64,000 bases of DNA, from contig NZ_BMJV01000012.1 of the NCBI RefSeq assembly GCF_014643635.1, positions 1 through 64,000 of the forward strand. Direction: 5' to 3'. The DNA is from Salipiger pallidus (GTDB lineage: Bacteria; Pseudomonadota; Alphaproteobacteria; Rhodobacterales; Rhodobacteraceae). Position numbers and translations under genes: made by a program. A model generated the notes under the pieces. The model did no database searches. It was not told the origin of the DNA and saw nothing but the letters and a program-made list of their open reading frames with translations. Position 1 is the first letter of the stretch. Every line of letters begins with the position of its first letter. Shown here in pieces: positions 6,798 to 14,760 of the stretch.

Positions 6798-8710
6798 GGC
6801 GTGGCTCCTTGAACGATGTCAGCTTGCTCTGAAATGATCGCCTGGGGTTTGCCCGTAGCTGGCTCCTGTGGCGCGATGCGCAGCGCGCGCAGGGCGTTCA
6901 GGATCACGGCAACGTCGATCACTTCTTGCAGGAGCGCGCCCTGAACCGGCGTGAGGTAGCCGAAAGCGGCCGCGATCATGCCCATGACAGACAGGCCGAT
7001 CCCGGCGACAACGCTTTCGACCGCGATCCGGCGTGAAGCCCGCGCGATCTCGATGCCGGGCCCCAGCCGGTCGATCCGGTCGACGAGCAGCACCACGTCG
7101 GCGGCCTCGGCCGAGGCCGCGGCGCCCCGTGCCCCCATTGCCACGCCTACATCGGCTGCGGCCAGGGCGGGCGCGTCGTTGACACCATCACCCACCATCA
7201 TCACCGGCCCGTGTTTACGCTCAGAGAGCACCAGCAACACCTTTTGATCCGGCGTCAGACCGGCCCGCAGCCCGTCGAGGCCCAGCCCTTCCGTCACACG
7301 CTCGGCCACGTCCGCGCGGTCGCCGGTGGCCAGCAGGATACGCGAGATCCCTTGGCGGCGCAGACCGTCCAGCATGGCACCCGCTCCCTCGCGCAGCGGG
7401 TCGGACATGACGAGGTGCCCGGCCATGTGACCGTCAACTGCCACTGCGACAAGGACCGATCCGGCGCCCTTGGCGGGGTGATCGCCCACCATCCGCCCGA
7501 CCCGGGACGCCACGAAGCCGTCGCCCCCGACGATCACCTCGCGGTCCTCCACACGACCCAAGACCCCTTCGCCCGGGATCTCAGCCACTTCTGTCGGAAC
7601 GGGCAGTGTGAAGCCCTGTGCCTTGGCGGCGGTGACGATCGCTTGCGCGACAGGGTGCTTGGAGGCCTGATCGAGCGCGGCCGCGAGGCGCAGGATGTCG
7701 TCCTCGTTCATGCCATCGTGGCTGTCGATCGAGATGATCTGCGGACGGCCATCTGTCAGCGTCCCCGTCTTGTCGAGGATCAGCGTACGGATGCGCGCCA
7801 TTGTCTCGAGCGGCCCTGCGCCCTTGATCAAAACGCCAAAATGCGCCGCACGCGAGAGACCCGCGACCAGCGCAACCGGCACGGCAAGGATCAGCGGACA
7901 GGGCGTGGCGACCACCAGCACGGCGACCGCGCGGATCGGATCGCCTGTGAACCACCAGGCCGCGAAGGCGATACTGACGGTGACGACCAGAAAGCCCAGC
8001 GACCAGCGGTCGGCCAGCCGGGACATCGGCGCTTTGGACGCCTGCGCTTCCTCGACCAGGCGAACGATCCCGGCATAGGTGCTGTCCTTGGCCTCGCGCG
8101 TCGCCGTCAGGTCGAAGGCCTCGCCCGCGTTGGTCGATCCGCTCATGGCGTCGGCCCCGCGCGCCAGCCGGACTGGGAGGGATTCGCCGGTCAGCGCCGC
8201 GGTGTCGAGGAAGGCGGTGTCGGACGTAACCGAACCGTCCACGGGAACGACATCGCCCTGCCGGATCAGCAGGCGATCGCCCGGTGCGATCTCCTCGAGA
8301 GGCACATCCTCAAGACCGCCGTTCCGGTGCCGCGTCGCGGTCCGGGGTACGCGAGATAGAAGATCCTTCATCGAACGACGTGCACGGCCCTCAGCGAAGG
8401 CTTCGAGGAAAGTGCCTCCAGAATACATGACTGCGACGACAGCCGCAGCCAAGGTCTCGCCGAAGACAAGCGCCGCCGACATCGACAGCGCGGCAACGAT
8501 ATCGAGGCCCACCTCGCCGCGCCCAATGCTGCGGACGATTTCGACCACAAGCGCTGCCAGCGCGGGAACAACTCCTGCAATCCAGATCAGGTTCGCAACC
8601 TCTGGTTGGCCCGCAAGGTAGAATGCGAGTCCCACGATCAGCCCGGTTGCGGCCATCAGCAGGAGTGCGGTCTTGAAGCGATCGGTACGGGTCTGTTCCA
8701 TGCGGCTCAT
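6794..8710 (-). CDS. Heavy-metal P-type ATPase, P1B-5-like
   Basis: A 638-residue P1B ATPase with no N-terminal metal-binding domain. Visible motifs: TGES in the actuator domain, the membrane metal site ATPCPLILA, the phosphorylation motif DKTGTLTDG, an HPVAQAI nucleotide-binding motif, [10 protein letters not shown], and in the last membrane helix LLQEVIDVAVILNALRAL. The pair TPCP plus QE-x-x-D is the signature I know from P1B-5 ATPases such as rhizobial Nia, linked to Ni2+/Fe2+ export; Cu pumps have CPC and Zn pumps lack the QE-x-x-D. No hemerythrin tail is present. It overlaps both neighbours (ATGA junctions with apbE and the VIT gene), so it belongs to the flavin cluster operon. The substrate is inferred. 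Confidence 0.85.
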   Translation of the reverse strand: MSRMEQTRTDRFKTALLLMAATGLIVGLAFYLAGQPEVANLIWIAGVVPALAALVVEIVRSIGRGEVGLDIVAALSMSAALVFGETLAAAVVAVMYSGGTFLEAFAEGRARRSMKDLLSRVPRTATRHRNGGLEDVPLEEIAPGDRLLIRQGDVVPVDGSVTSDTAFLDTAALTGESLPVRLARGADAMSGSTNAGEAFDLTATREAKDSTYAGIVRLVEEAQASKAPMSRLADRWSLGFLVVTVSIAFAAWWFTGDPIRAVAVLVVATPCPLILAVPVALVAGLSRAAHFGVLIKGAGPLETMARIRTLILDKTGTLTDGRPQIISIDSHDGMNEDDILRLAAALDQASKHPVAQAIVTAAKAQGFTLPVPTEVAEIPGEGVLGRVEDREVIVGGDGFVASRVGRMVGDHPAKGAGSVLVAVAVDGHMAGHLVMSDPLREGAGAMLDGLRRQGISRILLATGDRADVAERVTEGLGLDGLRAGLTPDQKVLLVLSERKHGPVMMVGDGVNDAPALAAADVGVAMGARGAAASAEAADVVLLVDRIDRLGPGIEIARASRRIAVESVVAGIGLSVMGMIAAAFGYLTPVQGALLQEVIDVAVILNALRALRIAPQEPATGKPQAIISEQADIVQGATP

Positions 8711-9687
8711 CTTCCCCCGGCTGAGGCGATTGCCGCTGGTTCTTCGGAAAAAAGACGCCCGACTCCCACGCCCATTGCATTCCCTTCATCATCGCGCAGA
8801 AGAAACAGGGCGTCGAGTCCACGTTGTCTTGCGAGGTCCGCACCCCTCTCCGCACCGAGCACCATCAGCGCCGTCGCCCAGGCGTCGGCCTCGGCACAGG
8901 TGCGGGCCACGACGGTGACGGAGGCCGGCGAGGCGATCAGCGGCGCGCCACGTCTCGGATCCATGGTATGCGACAGGCGGCGCCCATGCACCTCGACCCA
9001 ATGGCGGTAGTCACCGGAGGTCGCGACGGCGGCGTCCTGCAGCGCCAGAACCGAATGCGGCGTCCGGCGATCAGGGTCCGGCGCTTCTACCGCGATGATC
9101 CATGCCTCGCCATCGGGGCGCAGGCCCATGGCACGCATCTCACCGTCGATGCCGACAAGGGCGTCGGCAATCCCATGATCGCGCAAGGTCTCGGCGAGCC
9201 GGTCGACACCGTGGCCCTTGGCGATGCCGTTCAGGTCCAGCGCGACGGGCGCGGTCTTGCGCAACTGCATCCCCTCGATCTCCAGCACCTCCTGAGCCGG
9301 GCGGCGGGGGGCGTCCATCGCGGCGCGGATACCCTCGGGCGCGGCGGCCCCGGGCCCGAAACCCCAGGCCGTCACCGCATCGCCCATGCCGATATCGAAG
9401 GCCCCGCCCGAGGCACGCCCGATCTCGAGCCCGAGGCGCAGGACCGCCCGCAGTTGCTCCGGCACCACCACCCAATCGCCCACCGGCGCCGCATTGATCC
9501 GCATGAGCGCGCTCTCCGCGTTCCACATCGACATCTGCGTGTCCACCTCGTCGACAGCCGCCTGAAGGGCGGCACGAATTGCATCCGTGTCGCGGACCCG
9601 ATCCGCGAAGAACAGCGCCGACCAGCGCGTGCCCATGGCGGGGCCGTTCAGGGCGATGCGCGCGCGCTCAGTAGACATCTTCGACAT
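8707..9687 (-). CDS. apbE: ApbE, FAD:protein FMN transferase
   Basis: A 326-residue ApbE protein. It shows MGTRWSALFF at the N-terminus, DLNGIAKGHGVDRL (about 170-183), DYRHWVEVHGRRLSHTMDPRRGAPL (about 231-255) and the C-terminal CAEADAWATALMVLG helix. ApbE transfers FMN from FAD to a Thr or Ser of exported redox proteins in the periplasm. No clear signal peptide or lipobox is seen at this start; ATG 9678 is an alternative. It overlaps the reductase gene by 20 bp and the ATPase by 4 bp. The likely substrate is the neighbouring DUF2271 protein, which carries a flavinylation-type motif. Confidence 0.9.
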   Translation of the reverse strand: MSKMSTERARIALNGPAMGTRWSALFFADRVRDTDAIRAALQAAVDEVDTQMSMWNAESALMRINAAPVGDWVVVPEQLRAVLRLGLEIGRASGGAFDIGMGDAVTAWGFGPGAAAPEGIRAAMDAPRRPAQEVLEIEGMQLRKTAPVALDLNGIAKGHGVDRLAETLRDHGIADALVGIDGEMRAMGLRPDGEAWIIAVEAPDPDRRTPHSVLALQDAAVATSGDYRHWVEVHGRRLSHTMDPRRGAPLIASPASVTVVARTCAEADAWATALMVLGAERGADLARQRGLDALFLLRDDEGNAMGVGVGRLFSEEPAAIASAGGR

Positions 9688-11875
9688 ACCGCCCCTCTGC
9701 CTTTAGGACTGCGGGCGTAAGCCCGGCAGGTGCGAGTATCTCGGCCAACGCATCGCTCACGCCCGTGGCCATGTCGCGCCCGCCGCAGACCATCACACGC
9801 GCCCCGTCGCAGATAAGCCGGGCCACCTGCGCCGCGTCGGCGCGCAAGGCGTCCTGCACATAACTGCGCCGCGCGCCGCGCGAGACGGCGGTGACAAGCC
9901 GGGTCAACCGCCCCTCAGCCTGCCAGCCGGGCATCTCTTCGCCATAGAAGAAATCGCTGTCCGCATGCCGCATCCCGAAAAACAGGTGCACGGGCCTGTG
10001 CCGCGCATTGCCGCGGATGAAGCCCGCCAGCGGCCCGATGCCGGTGCCCGCCCCGATCAGGATCAGCGGGGTGCGACCGCGGTCGGCGTGAAAGCCGGGA
10101 TTGCGGCGCAGGAAGGCCGTGACCCTAGCGCCCGGCTCCAAGGCGGTCAGCTGGCCCGAGGCCAGCCCGCCCGGATGCTTGCGCACAACGATCTCCACGA
10201 AGCCGTCGCGGCGACCCGAGGCCAGCGAGTAGAGACGTGGCACGGCGCTGCCCTGCGGCAGGACACCGATCAGGTCGCCCGCCTGAAACCGTGCGAAACC
10301 CGCCCCGGTCAGCCGCTGCCACAGCGTCGCGCGCGGCAAGGCGAAGCGCAGGATCGCGGCCCCCGCCTGCATCTCGGCCCCGTAGTTGCGCCGCGAGACG
10401 AGGGTCAATGTTTCGGTGCGCGGCGAGACGGGCTGGTGAGAAAGCTCGAGAGAGATGCTAAGCGCCTCGCCAAGAGCGCGGCCCCAGCGCGCGAAATCCT
10501 GCGGGGACTGGCGGTCGATTGCGTCAAGCGGCAGAAGCTCCGGCCAGTCCTTCGCTTGCGCTGCTGCCGCAACGTCCTTGGCAAAGGCGCAATAGGCCGG
10601 AAAACTCCGATCTCCGAAACCAAGCACAGCCATGGGAATATCCGGCGCTCCGTCGAGGGCGTTCAACCGGTCGAGGAAGCCCTTCGCCGAGGCCGGCGCA
10701 GCCCCGTCGCCATAGGTCGCGGCGAGCACGATGATGCGCTCGGCTCGGGCGTAGCGCTCTGGCGCGAAGCCCGACATCGGGCCAACATGGACGCCCTGCC
10801 CCGCTGCCGTCAGCGAGGCATGCAGGGTCGCGGCGAAGCCCCAGGTGCTGCCACCCTCGCTGCCGACAAGAAGGATCGTCTCGGCACGGCCCGCGGGCTG
10901 GTTGCCGCGGATGCGCGGCCGCCCGCGCCGCCCGGCAAACCAGATCAGGACGCCGGTCACGCCCATCGCCGGCACTCCGAGCGCCATCATCCCGAGCACA
11001 AGGCCGAGCGTCGCGGCCCCCTGCCCCGTGTGCAGCATGTAAATGGTTTCCGAGACGCGCTCCCACCCGGTCAGGTCGGCCCATGCCACGAGCGCGCCGG
11101 TTCCCTGGTCAAGATAGCCGGTGCCCCGGTCGGTCTTCAGTGTGAACACGTCCGTCGCATCGCCGGGATAGGGAAAGCTCAGTTCGCGCAGCTCGGCGAC
11201 GGGCGTCTGCAGCAGCGTGGCCATCTGATCGAGAGCGAACCCAATCTCTCCGCTCACTTCGGTGGGATCAGTCGGCAGGACGCCACCGTCCGGCAAAAGA
11301 TCGAAGGTGGAGGCTGTCATCCAGAGGGCGGTGGTGGAGGACAGAACGAGGCCGATGACGGCGATCCGGGCGATCTCGACATGCAGCCTGCCCGCGAACG
11401 GACCGCGCAAGGACGCGAACCAGTGCCGCCATCCGCCCGCCCGTCGCGCGACCAGCATAGCACCCGAGAGCGAGAGGACCAGCATCGCCGCGGCCCCGGC
11501 GGCCATGGCGATGCGCCCGCCATCCCCGAGGAAGAGCGAGCGATGAAAGTTGGTGAGCCAGCGAAGGGCCTGGTTCGGGTCGGCCGAGGCAACGCCCGCG
11601 CCCGTCGCCGGGTCGATCACGGCAGCACCCGGCGCGCCCTGATCGAACCAATAGGCGGTGATCCGACCGGAGGGCGACCGCCGGATCTGCTCGACGCCCG
11701 GATAGACGGCCTGGATGCGGTCCGCGAGGGTGGCGACTGTCTGACCAGTCTCCACCTGCGGCGCGGTGATGCGCTCGACTGCCGGAAAGACCGAGAGCGC
11801 AGCGCCGCTCAGGCTCAGGATCGTGACGAGCGCGAGTGCCAGTAGACCCGGCCAGCGATGGAGTGTACGGATCAT
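9668..11875 (-). CDS. PepSY-TM / flavodoxin / FAD reductase fusion
   Basis: A 735-residue fusion. Residues 1-375 form a PepSY-associated membrane domain with an N-terminal anchor (GLLALALVTILSLSGAALSVF), a periplasmic PepSY part, and helices carrying likely haem-ligand histidines (WLTNFHRSLFLGD, YMLHTGQGA). Residues 380-520 are a flavodoxin domain (ILLVGSEGGSTWGFA, LAATYGDGAAPASAK). Residues 530-735 are a ferredoxin-NADP reductase-like module (RLYSLAS for FAD, GAGTGIGPLAGFI and VMVCGG for NAD(P)H, C-terminal RYVEDVY). It should carry electrons from cytoplasmic NADPH across the membrane. The ATG at 11875 is chosen because AGGGGCAGGG precedes it and the longer frame overlaps the DUF2271 gene. 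Confidence 0.85.
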   Translation of the reverse strand: MIRTLHRWPGLLALALVTILSLSGAALSVFPAVERITAPQVETGQTVATLADRIQAVYPGVEQIRRSPSGRITAYWFDQGAPGAAVIDPATGAGVASADPNQALRWLTNFHRSLFLGDGGRIAMAAGAAAMLVLSLSGAMLVARRAGGWRHWFASLRGPFAGRLHVEIARIAVIGLVLSSTTALWMTASTFDLLPDGGVLPTDPTEVSGEIGFALDQMATLLQTPVAELRELSFPYPGDATDVFTLKTDRGTGYLDQGTGALVAWADLTGWERVSETIYMLHTGQGAATLGLVLGMMALGVPAMGVTGVLIWFAGRRGRPRIRGNQPAGRAETILLVGSEGGSTWGFAATLHASLTAAGQGVHVGPMSGFAPERYARAERIIVLAATYGDGAAPASAKGFLDRLNALDGAPDIPMAVLGFGDRSFPAYCAFAKDVAAAAQAKDWPELLPLDAIDRQSPQDFARWGRALGEALSISLELSHQPVSPRTETLTLVSRRNYGAEMQAGAAILRFALPRATLWQRLTGAGFARFQAGDLIGVLPQGSAVPRLYSLASGRRDGFVEIVVRKHPGGLASGQLTALEPGARVTAFLRRNPGFHADRGRTPLILIGAGTGIGPLAGFIRGNARHRPVHLFFGMRHADSDFFYGEEMPGWQAEGRLTRLVTAVSRGARRSYVQDALRADAAQVARLICDGARVMVCGGRDMATGVSDALAEILAPAGLTPAVLKAEGRYVEDVY

Positions 11876-11886
11876 GGCCCTGCCCC

Positions 11887-12357
11887 TCACATGTCGTAGG
11901 AGAAGTTGGCGATGTAGCGCCGGCCGGTCACCGGCGTACCCGCGCCCGCCGTCGTCAGCGGCACGGCCACCTCGTTCGGGCTGTCGCGCATATCCTCGAC
12001 CGCCGCGTCTATGTGAAGCGTGTAGCCCGCATCGAACAGCGCATCGGCCAGATCGAGCGTGATCTCGAGACTGCGGCCCGCGCCGACGCTGGCGCCGGTG
12101 ATACCGTTTACCTGCGCGGTATCGCCGCCCGTGGCACGGTACCAATCGCTCAGATGCTCGTAGTACTTGGACTTGCCACCAGCCATCCAGAGACTGCCGA
12201 CATAGGCGCCCGAGGCGTCGGTAACGTAAAGCGCGAGGTAAGCGCCGTCGCCGCCATAGTTGTTGAGGGTGGTTGTGAGCGTCACGGGCCGTGCCATAGC
12301 GAGGCCGGGAAGCGTGAGTGCGGTGGTCAGCGCGAGCGTTGCGAGAAGTGATTTCAT
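11887..12357 (-). CDS. Secreted DUF2271 protein with flavinylation motif
   Basis: A 156-residue protein with a Sec signal peptide (residues 1-22, LATLALTTALTLPGLAMA) and the DUF2271 pattern: TLTTTLNNYGGDGAYLALYVTD, VGSLWMAGGKSKYYEHLSDWYR, and a C-terminal RRYIANFSYDM. Residues 84-90 read NGITGAS, close to the ApbE target consensus D-G-x-(S/T)-G-A-(T/S), which makes Ser90 the likely FMN acceptor. It sits directly upstream of the reductase fusion (11 bp gap) and apbE. Expected role: periplasmic flavoprotein electron carrier. The family has no settled function known to me. Confidence 0.8.
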   Translation of the reverse strand: MKSLLATLALTTALTLPGLAMARPVTLTTTLNNYGGDGAYLALYVTDASGAYVGSLWMAGGKSKYYEHLSDWYRATGGDTAQVNGITGASVGAGRSLEITLDLADALFDAGYTLHIDAAVEDMRDSPNEVAVPLTTAGAGTPVTGRRYIANFSYDM

Positions 12358-12392
12358 GGGAATGATCCTTGTTCAGGGTGCTTCGGAGCTGT

Positions 12393-12773
12393 TCAGTTCA
12401 CCTGAACCTGCGGAGGGGCGCCGTTTCCGAAGAGGCCGTTCTGCGGAGGAGCGACCGTTCCAGCGGGCGCGGGATTGCGGGCGCCACCGCGGTCGTCGTC
12501 ATCATCCTCGTAGTCCATCTCGACGATCTGCAGCGTCGCCGGATCGAGCTTCACCTCGATCTCGCGGCCATCCTGGTCTCGGCCTTGGATTTCGTAGCAG
12601 CCGTCGTCGATCTCGAAGTCGCGCACCGTCCAACCGTTCTGTTCGGCCATCTGCATGGCGGCCTCGCGCGGCTGCCACTGGTCACGGGGCGCATTGCAAT
12701 CATCGTCGTCGGCCAGCGCAGCGCCGGCGGGCAAAAGTGCGATCAGGGCAAGGGCGGTCAGAGTCTTTTTCAT
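12393..12773 (-). CDS. Small periplasmic PepSY protein
   Basis: A 126-residue protein: signal peptide MKKTLTALALIALLPAGAALA, then DDDDCNAPRDQWQPREAAMQMAEQNGW, an acidic PepSY fold with CYEIQGRDQDGREIEVKLDPATLQIVE, and a Pro/Gly-rich tail. It is a paralogue of the protein at 14298 (same DWQPR, ENGWTVR and DDGCYEI words). The start at 12773 has a GAAAGGA ribosome site. The paired 17-bp operator lies about 45-95 bp upstream, so it is probably the first gene of a transcript with DUF2271, the reductase, apbE, the ATPase and VIT. Two conserved cysteines may form a disulfide. Confidence 0.8.
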   Translation of the reverse strand: MKKTLTALALIALLPAGAALADDDDCNAPRDQWQPREAAMQMAEQNGWTVRDFEIDDGCYEIQGRDQDGREIEVKLDPATLQIVEMDYEDDDDDRGGARNPAPAGTVAPPQNGLFGNGAPPQVQVN

Positions 12774-12818
12774 GGCAAGGGGTCCTTTCGTTTGATGAGA
12801 CCAATCTGGCACCCCGAC

Positions 12819-12868
12819 CTGAGGGCATCCTGACGCCCCAGCGATTCCTGCTTCAGCTTGCCGTCAGG
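12819..12868. promoter_or_regulatory. Paired 17-bp operator upstream of the second PepSY gene
   Basis: Two copies of one motif in opposite orientation: CTGAGGGCATCCTGACG on the plus strand (12819-12835) and CTGACGGCAAGCTGAAG on the minus strand (12852-12868). Each copy is a direct repeat of CTGA half-sites 11 bp apart, as expected for an OmpR-family dimer. The centres are 33 bp apart, exactly as in the pair at 14667-14716 next to the response-regulator gene. Confidence 0.65.
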
Positions 12869-12874
12869 AAAATG

Positions 12875-12898
12875 GCCCCGCCGATGAGGGCGGGGCCA
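12875..12898 (-). terminator. GC-rich hairpin terminator after the ferric reductase
   Basis: GGCCCCGCC (12875-12883) and GGCGGGGCC (12890-12898) form a perfect 9-bp stem with a 6-base loop. Read on the minus strand it is followed by ATTTTCC, and on the plus strand by seven A/T pairs. It lies 57 bp beyond the reductase stop at 12956 and just upstream of the operator of the next gene, so it probably splits the cluster into two transcripts. Confidence 0.7.
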
Positions 12899-12955
12899 AA
12901 AAAAGATGCGAGCGCAGGCTACAGGGCTGGCATGGCTATGCGCCCTGCCCCGCGT

Positions 12956-14305
12956 TCAGGTGAATTCGAACTGCTCGAAGCGGACACGGCGAGGCGTTTG
13001 GCCTTGTGCTTTCAAGCCCTTGAGAATCCCGTCCTTCAGACCGGTTGGGCCGCAGAACCACAAATCGGCTTGCCGGATCGCGAAAGGGACCGCGCCAATC
13101 AGGCGCTCGGCCGTGAGCCTGCCATCGCGCGTCGTAACGACCACCTCGAAACTGAACCTCGGGTTGCGGGCAGCCGCAGCGCGCAGCGTCTCTACCCCAA
13201 TCGCCTCCTCTTGTGTCCGAACGCAGTGGATGAGGTGAATGTCGCGGCTATCCGCTTCGCTCAGGCTTTCGGCCCAGGCGAGGAACGGCGTGATACCGAT
13301 GCCGCCCGCCAGCCATATCTGGCGCGCACCGCCCTTGCGGAAATTGAACCGTCCATATGGCCCTTCGACCTGCACGCGCGTTCCGGTCCGCAAGATGGCG
13401 GGCAGGCTTCGTGTCCAGCCACCCAAGCCCCGGATGGAGAACGTCAGGGTGCCGTCAGGGCGCGGGGCGCTGGCGATCGTGAAGGGGTGCGGCTCGGACA
13501 GTCCTGCCTCTGGCGCGCGGAAGAAGGCGAATTGCCCCGGCCGCCACCGCATGGCCCGCCCCTCGGGGCGGAGGGTTAGCGTGGTGGTGTCCTTGGTCTG
13601 GCTGATCTCTGTGACGGTGAATTCTCTACGCCGCAGGTACGGGGCGACCAGCTCGGTGAATATCCACGCGATTACTCCCGCGATGCCAAATGTGTTTAGA
13701 AGCACCGAGAGCGATGGATCTACCTCTGTCGGCAGGTCGACGAAGAACTGGTGAAAGACCACGATTGCAAAAAGGGCCCCCATGAAACGATGGCTGAACC
13801 GCCAGATCTGATAGGGGATTTCCAGTGGGGTGAAGGGCAATCTCCGGAACCAGCTGACAGCAACCAGGGCGAGAAGCGCGTTGAAGGCAAGTTCGCCCGC
13901 CTCTTCACCAAGTTCACCAAGGGAGGTTTCACGCACCAAACGCTCGAAATCCGGCTCGATCTGCTGGTGCAGGATCATCAGGACCATTGCGGAAATACCA
14001 AGCCACTTGTGGACCCGGTACATGCGATCGAGACCGCCGAACAACGGCTCCACCAGCGGCGGCCGTGCGGCGAGGATCAGGGTCTGTGCCATCGCGACAA
14101 CTGCCGCGGCCCCGACGGCGATGCCGAGCGCGGCATCCGCACCATAAGTCGCATAGGTGTTGAAACCGAGCAAAGCCGCCAGCAGGCATGGCAACGCAAC
14201 CAGCACCGGGCCCGTCAGGGCTAGAGGAGAGTTTAGGGAAAGCCGGGAGAGTGGCGGCAGGCTCGGCACCGGGACAATACCGTCGCGACGCGCTGCATCA
14301 GTCAT
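12956..14305 (-). CDS. Ferric-reductase-like flavohaem membrane protein
   Basis: A 449-residue protein. The N-terminal half has about six membrane helices with paired histidines typical of bis-haem ferric reductase domains (VHKWLGISAMVLMILHQQIEP and FSHRFMGALFAIVVFHQFF). The C-terminal half is an FAD/NAD(P)H module: FRAPEAGLSEPHPFTIASAP binds FAD, VQVEGPYGRF, AGGIGITPFLAW binds the dinucleotide, and LWFCGPTGLKDG is the terminal loop. It resembles the NOX/FRE superfamily, moving electrons outward from NAD(P)H. The start at 14305 overlaps the stop of the small PepSY gene (ATGACTGA), giving translational coupling; an upstream ATG at 14341 is less likely. Confidence 0.85.
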   Translation of the reverse strand: MTDAARRDGIVPVPSLPPLSRLSLNSPLALTGPVLVALPCLLAALLGFNTYATYGADAALGIAVGAAAVVAMAQTLILAARPPLVEPLFGGLDRMYRVHKWLGISAMVLMILHQQIEPDFERLVRETSLGELGEEAGELAFNALLALVAVSWFRRLPFTPLEIPYQIWRFSHRFMGALFAIVVFHQFFVDLPTEVDPSLSVLLNTFGIAGVIAWIFTELVAPYLRRREFTVTEISQTKDTTTLTLRPEGRAMRWRPGQFAFFRAPEAGLSEPHPFTIASAPRPDGTLTFSIRGLGGWTRSLPAILRTGTRVQVEGPYGRFNFRKGGARQIWLAGGIGITPFLAWAESLSEADSRDIHLIHCVRTQEEAIGVETLRAAAARNPRFSFEVVVTTRDGRLTAERLIGAVPFAIRQADLWFCGPTGLKDGILKGLKAQGQTPRRVRFEQFEFT

Positions 14306-14615
14306 CGTCGCGTCTCTCGTGATCCCGCTCGCGGCGATCATCCTCGTCGTCCTCGTATTCGAACTCGATTACCTCCAGCGTGGCCGGGTGGACAGTCACC
14401 TCGATCGCACGCCCCTCGGCATCCCTCCCGTCGATCTCGTAGCAGCCGTCATCGATCTTGATCCGGCGCACCGTCCAACCATTTTCCTCGGCCAGCATGG
14501 CAACAGCATCGCGCGGCTGCCAGTCGGCCATCGGCACGAAGCAATCGTCGTCAGCCAGCGCCGCGCCGGCCGTAAAGACCGCGAGAAAGCCGATAATTGT
14601 CAATGTCTTCTTCAT
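14298..14615 (-). CDS. Small periplasmic PepSY protein, first gene of cluster
   Basis: A 105-residue protein with a signal peptide (MKKTLTIIGFLAVFTAGAALA) and a single PepSY unit (DCFVPMADWQPRDAVAMLAEENGWTV, then DDGCYEIDGRDAEGRAIEV) ending in a charged tail (DDEDDRRERDHERRDDD). It is paralogous to the protein at 12393. A TAGGAG ribosome site precedes the ATG at 14615. It shares a divergent promoter region, with a paired operator, with the two-component system; small PepSY proteins next to such systems are often their regulated outputs or sensors. Confidence 0.8.
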   Translation of the reverse strand: MKKTLTIIGFLAVFTAGAALADDDCFVPMADWQPRDAVAMLAEENGWTVRRIKIDDGCYEIDGRDAEGRAIEVTVHPATLEVIEFEYEDDEDDRRERDHERRDDD

Positions 14616-14666
14616 GGGGCACACTCCTAGTGGCTCGCCTCTTGATGCCATTCATGCGCCGCGAAG

Positions 14667-14716
14667 CTGACGGCAGCCTGAAGGGGCTCGACCCACAAGC
14701 TTCAGCTTCGTGTCAG
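14667..14716. promoter_or_regulatory. Paired 17-bp operator in the divergent promoter
   Basis: CTGACGGCAGCCTGAAG on the plus strand (14667-14683) and CTGACACGAAGCTGAAG on the minus strand (14700-14716), centres 33 bp apart. It lies between the PepSY start (14615) and the response-regulator start (14761). With the pair at 12819-12868 it defines a likely binding site for the response regulator encoded at 14761. Confidence 0.7.
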
Positions 14717-14760
14717 CCAGACGGATCATGGAGGGACATCAGGAAAGGACGGGTACGACC

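Noticed and set aside
7211-8359. A 382-codon plus-strand frame opposite the P-type ATPase
   Set aside because: Shadow of a well-supported gene, with Arg/Gln/His-rich sequence and no ribosome site.
9965-11845. A 626-codon plus-strand open frame
   Set aside because: It is the antisense of the PepSY/flavodoxin/reductase gene; its Arg/Pro/Gly-rich translation has no domain, and the minus-strand product is a clear multidomain protein.
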